From JBMNTQ01 sp050945815 (GTDB taxonomy: Bacteria > Bacillota > Clostridia > Christensenellales > JBMNTQ01): DNA of 7,878 nt. This document shows, piece after piece, positions 5,347 to 7,878 of the stretch. The DNA is taken from positions 1-7,878 of the forward strand of contig JBMNTQ010000092.1 in assembly GCA_050945815.1 (NCBI GenBank). Direction: 5' to 3'. Positions within the stretch are counted from its first letter, which is position 1. The number at the start of each line of letters is the position of its first letter. Below the pieces are notes generated by a model. The model was not told the DNA's origin, made no database searches, and saw only the letters and a list, made by a program, of their open reading frames with translations. The position numbers were made by a program, and so were the translations under genes.

Positions 5347-5427
5347 TTCGTTTTTTACATTTTCCACACAATTCAACCGGCTCACCAACATCATGTAGAA
5401 CCCGTACATGCAAGTATTGAGCTACTC

Positions 5428-6045
5428 CTATTGCAAAAGATCCTGAATACTGGAACGCAGCTTCCCTTCTGCAACCATCCCCGTAATCTGCTCCCTCAGC
5501 CTACCATCCTGATCAATAAAGAAAGTGGTGGGAAAGCCTCTCACGCCATAATCCCCCGCCGTCTTTCCTCCCTCATCCAGCAAAACCGTAAAGGTGTAGC
5601 CCTCTTGCTCAATATATGCTTGGACAGTCTCTTTTGTTTCCCGCTGTCCGTCTGTATAATTCACCATCAGAAATTGAACCTCATCGCCTAGTTCTTCCGC
5701 CACCCGATTAAAATACGGCATCTCCATCACACAATATCCACACCAAGTAGCCCAGAAGTTCACCACCACCGGCTTACCCAAAAAATCTGAAAGCGAAACA
5801 TCGTTGCCCTGCAAATCCTTCAACGTAAAGGTCGGAGCCGCAGGCAGGGATTCGTCAACCACCCGTATACTCTGCTCCGGTTTTAGGGGAGCGCTTTGCT
5901 GCTGAGATTCCGCCGCCGAAGAGGTCTGCACAGGCTGATTCTGCGTATCCGCAGCGTCGCCTAAAAAATGATACAGCAAAATCGCAGCCACGATAAGCAC
6001 TGCCAGCCCCAAAAACACAACCACCGTCTTAACCTTTGAATTCAT
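5428..6045 (-). CDS. Membrane-anchored TlpA/ResA-type thiol-disulfide oxidoreductase
   Basis: A 205-aa extracytoplasmic thioredoxin-fold protein that likely reduces disulfides in exported partners, using electrons from CcdA. Residues 6-28 form one membrane anchor with a short Lys-containing cytoplasmic start; there is no lipobox Cys. A Gln/Ser/Ala-rich linker (about 33-60) leads to a TlpA-like domain (about 68-205) with FTLKDLQGNDVSLSDFLGK (73-91), the active site WATWCGYC (98-105, Cys102/Cys105), and the cis-Pro loop GFPTTFFID (170-178, Pro172). ATG 6045 has an excellent TAGGAGGTTGAT site whose TAG is the ccdA stop, leaving 12 nt between the genes, so the two are one operon. In relatives such pairs (ResA, StoA with CcdA) serve cytochrome c maturation or spore cortex formation; no cytochrome gene is present here to choose between them. 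No terminator is visible before the tRNA promoter. Confidence 0.92.
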   Translation of the reverse strand: MNSKVKTVVVFLGLAVLIVAAILLYHFLGDAADTQNQPVQTSSAAESQQQSAPLKPEQSIRVVDESLPAAPTFTLKDLQGNDVSLSDFLGKPVVVNFWATWCGYCVMEMPYFNRVAEELGDEVQFLMVNYTDGQRETKETVQAYIEQEGYTFTVLLDEGGKTAGDYGVRGFPTTFFIDQDGRLREQITGMVAEGKLRSSIQDLLQ

Positions 6046-6057
6046 GCGATCAACCTC

Positions 6058-6729
6058 CTAAATCGATAACATCGACAACAAAGCCTGAAACCAACCTGTT
6101 ACCATGGTGATACCCACTAGAACCAAAAAAGCACCGCATACGATATTAATCGTACGGTAGTTTCGCTTGATCCACTCAAAGGTGCCTTTCACACGATCCA
6201 GAAGCACCGCTGACAGAATAAACGGCAAGCCTAAACCAACAGAAAAACATAGCAAAAGCAAAACCCCCTGCAGCCCGTGTCCGGCAGAAGCCGCCAACAT
6301 CAGCGCCGATCCTAAGAATGCACCGACACAGGGCGTCCAGCCAATGGAAAAAATCATCCCAAATAAAACAGAAGGCCAAAAGGAAAAAACCTTTGGCCCC
6401 TTGCTAAGAATTTTTCCGCCCTGAAAAATAGGCAATTGGAAAAGCCCCATATAGCTAAGTCCCAGAACAATCATTACTGTCCCCAGAATGATATTCAAAA
6501 CATTCTGATGTTCGCGAAGAAAACTGCCAATGCCGGCTGCAAAAGCCCCCATCAGCACAAAAACCAGCGTAAACCCCAGCACAAACCCCAGGGTATTGCG
6601 CAAAGTCGCTTTCCTGTCCGCATCCCGGCTCCCGCCGCCAAAGTACGATATATAAAGCGGCAACATCGGCAGCATACACGGGGAAACGAACGTTATAATC
6701 CCTTCGAGAAAGGTTACAAAATAATTCAT
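6058..6729 (-). CDS. ccdA: CcdA/DsbD-family thiol-disulfide transporter
   Basis: A 223-aa polytopic membrane protein that passes electrons from cytoplasmic thioredoxin to extracytoplasmic thioredoxin-like proteins. About six hydrophobic segments are visible (roughly 3-30, 46-69, 77-98, 119-147, 152-178, 193-216). The two redox cysteines lie in the family contexts FVSPCMLP (Cys18) and WTPCVGAFLG (Cys134), near the starts of the first and fourth segments. The frame is open to ATG 6744, but ATG 6729 gives the typical CcdA start MNYFVTFLEG and has GGAG 9 nt upstream, while 6744 has only a weak site. The partner TlpA-type gene follows after 12 nt. The 147 nt to the upstream membrane-protein gene contains no clear terminator or promoter. 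Confidence 0.94.
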   Translation of the reverse strand: MNYFVTFLEGIITFVSPCMLPMLPLYISYFGGGSRDADRKATLRNTLGFVLGFTLVFVLMGAFAAGIGSFLREHQNVLNIILGTVMIVLGLSYMGLFQLPIFQGGKILSKGPKVFSFWPSVLFGMIFSIGWTPCVGAFLGSALMLAASAGHGLQGVLLLLCFSVGLGLPFILSAVLLDRVKGTFEWIKRNYRTINIVCGAFLVLVGITMVTGWFQALLSMLSI

Positions 6730-6876
6730 ACCTCTTCGCTCCATCCGCTCTTAACTATCTCTATGAAGAAACCTCTCACCTTAATCCTCTCATTTCCTAA
6801 CATGCATCTATAGAAGCTATAGGCAAGAAGCAGCAGGCATCATCAGCCCCCATAGCTCCCTTCTCCAGCCGACAGG

Positions 6877-7824
6877 TCAAGCAATGTTTCGGCCCTTCAT
6901 CGTTTTCAGTTTCTTATGAAACACAAACGTTATTAAGTAGGCAAATACATCCCCCAAGGTAGATATCACACGGTTCACAATCATTGCCGCTAAAATAACC
7001 GACTGCGGAAACATCGGTACAAACAGGAGCAACATCACATATTCACGAATCCCGATTCCCGAAGGCGCCCCCGGGGTAATAAATCCGATAAACCAGGCAA
7101 TTAAATAATAGCCGCTCAACATAAACGGATCATATCCGCCCAGCCCTCCATTGAGCAGCAGCAAAGTCAAAATAAATGCAATCATATTGATGGCATAAAA
7201 CCCAGCGGTATACAGCGCCACTGCAAAAAGTTTACGAAAATTCAGCTTTTGTTTCCTGTTCAAGCGTATAAAATAGACGATCATGCCGACAACAACAGCA
7301 CACCCCCCCACCAGCACGGCAACCACCAACCAAAGGCTAAGCGCCCCGTCCGACACCGCATTAGACACAGTAAAAAACAATCTATCAAAAGAAAGAACCA
7401 AAGTCATCAAAGCGGCCACTGCCACTTTCACTATCAACTCAATCACAGTAGACAAAGCCATCTGCTTCTGGTCTAAATTATAATCTTTACCGATGATATT
7501 TCTAGATACATACTGCATCACATTTCCCGGAATATATTTCCCCATATTAGCCTTTGCAAACAAGCAATAAATCGGAATCACAGGCAGCTTACTCGGTGTA
7601 AAAATCTCCAGGCTGCGCTTCCATGTAAATGCATTTAGAAAAACGGAAATCGTCACAAAAGCGCCCAGAGCAACCGTAACCAATAGCGCGCCTGGGTCCA
7701 GCAAGATAGCCATACTGTCTTTGTTGTCAATGAAATACTTGACTAAAAAAACAAGGCTTGCTACCGTTAAAATATAGCCCAGTATTTTTACACCCTGGGA
7801 AAGCTTTTTCTTGTCCAGTTTCAT
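6877..7824 (-). CDS. Polytopic membrane protein, LPG-synthase-TM / flippase-like (UPF0104) family
   Basis: A 315-aa integral membrane protein with about eight hydrophobic segments (roughly 13-31, 46-66, 128-146, 163-185, 198-225, 236-250, 262-282, 287-303). It has hallmarks of the family that shares the membrane domain of lysylphosphatidylglycerol synthases: GKYIPGNVMQYVSR (95-108), FITPGAPSGIGIRE (248-261) and NRVISTLGD (284-292). It lacks the soluble aminoacyl-transferase domain, so it should not itself make lysyl-PG. Stand-alone members are usually found with glycosyltransferase or glycolipid genes and are thought to move or handle lipid-linked substrates; the substrate is unknown here. 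ATG 7824 has GAGG 7 nt upstream and overlaps the TGA of a probable upstream frame as ATGA, suggesting translational coupling. The basic tail (KKLKTMKGR) is probably cytoplasmic. Confidence 0.85.
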   Translation of the reverse strand: MKLDKKKLSQGVKILGYILTVASLVFLVKYFIDNKDSMAILLDPGALLVTVALGAFVTISVFLNAFTWKRSLEIFTPSKLPVIPIYCLFAKANMGKYIPGNVMQYVSRNIIGKDYNLDQKQMALSTVIELIVKVAVAALMTLVLSFDRLFFTVSNAVSDGALSLWLVVAVLVGGCAVVVGMIVYFIRLNRKQKLNFRKLFAVALYTAGFYAINMIAFILTLLLLNGGLGGYDPFMLSGYYLIAWFIGFITPGAPSGIGIREYVMLLLFVPMFPQSVILAAMIVNRVISTLGDVFAYLITFVFHKKLKTMKGRNIA

Positions 7825-7878
7825 AGTCCATCCTCATCCTTCTCTTGGAAATCCAAAGTCCGGTCCCGAAGCGCTGCG
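7821..7878 (-). CDS. 3' end of an unidentified upstream gene
   Basis: Reading into the window on the minus strand, one frame stays open for 18 codons (AALRDRTLDFQEKDEDGL) and ends in TGA at 7823-7821, overlapping the ATG at 7824 by four bases (ATGA). Such overlaps are typical of coupled operon genes. A second frame ends at a TGA about 19 nt earlier and is the alternative. The fragment is too short and charged to assign a family. Confidence 0.4.
   Translation of the reverse strand, partial: AALRDRTLDFQEKDEDGL

Noticed and set aside
5272..5409. A 45-codon minus-strand frame (MYGFYMMLVS...) in line with the end of the TlpA-type gene
   Set aside because: It runs through the tRNA promoter and leader, its start lacks a properly spaced ribosome binding site, and the peptide looks random. 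A read-through extension of tlpA would need to pass two TAG codons.
5392..5410. Hairpin CATGTA-N7-TACATG after the TlpA-type gene, considered as its terminator
   Set aside because: The stem is only 6 bp and no T run follows on the minus strand.
6780..6830. Repeated CTATAG palindromes (CTATAG-CTT-CTATAG) upstream of ccdA, considered as an operator
   Set aside because: The 6-mer is itself palindromic, so the repeat is weak evidence; no promoter was found beside it.

Overview
The window reads as an ordinary chromosomal stretch of an endospore-forming, low-to-mid GC Firmicute of the Clostridia/Negativicutes type. The evidence is a SipL-like spore-coat protein (SPOCS/DUF3794 repeats plus a C-terminal LysM domain), a Veg homologue, strong GGAGG-type ribosome binding sites, two GTG starts, and sigma-A-like promoters. 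The genus cannot be named from this sequence. All genes lie on the minus strand, so transcription runs from high to low coordinates.

In transcription order: (1) 7878-6877 holds the extreme 3' end of an unidentified gene, overlapping by ATGA a 315-aa polytopic membrane protein of the LPG-synthase-TM/flippase-like (UPF0104) family. (2) 6729-5428 is a two-gene operon, ccdA plus a membrane-anchored TlpA/ResA-type thioredoxin. It forms a complete route for carrying reducing equivalents across the membrane. (3) 5346-4890 is a tRNA operon with a TTGACA promoter, tRNA-Asp, tRNA-Phe, tRNA-Gly and tRNA-Cys (all with encoded CCA), and a strong intrinsic terminator. (4) 4889-4401 is about 490 bp without a credible gene. 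It holds a degenerate tRNA-Cys-like fragment and a compact cluster of four DnaA-box-like 9-mers. (5) 4400-1552 carries veg with a strong terminator, then the sipL-like gene, then ispE (isoprenoid precursor synthesis). A promoter candidate and a hairpin lie between sipL and ispE. (6) 1507-1 has a near-consensus sigma-A promoter driving pgk and then tpiA, the latter cut by the window edge.

Starts were re-chosen from ribosome binding sites for pgk (GTG 1385), sipL (ATG 4017), ispE (ATG 2382) and ccdA (ATG 6729). All four are shorter than the longest open frame.

I found no convincing new multi-gene system. The parts most worth a second look are the DnaA-box cluster with no dnaA nearby, the tRNA-Cys relic in the geometry of an old attachment-site duplication, the hairpin/promoter arrangement before ispE, and a CxxC micro-ORF running into the tRNA promoter.
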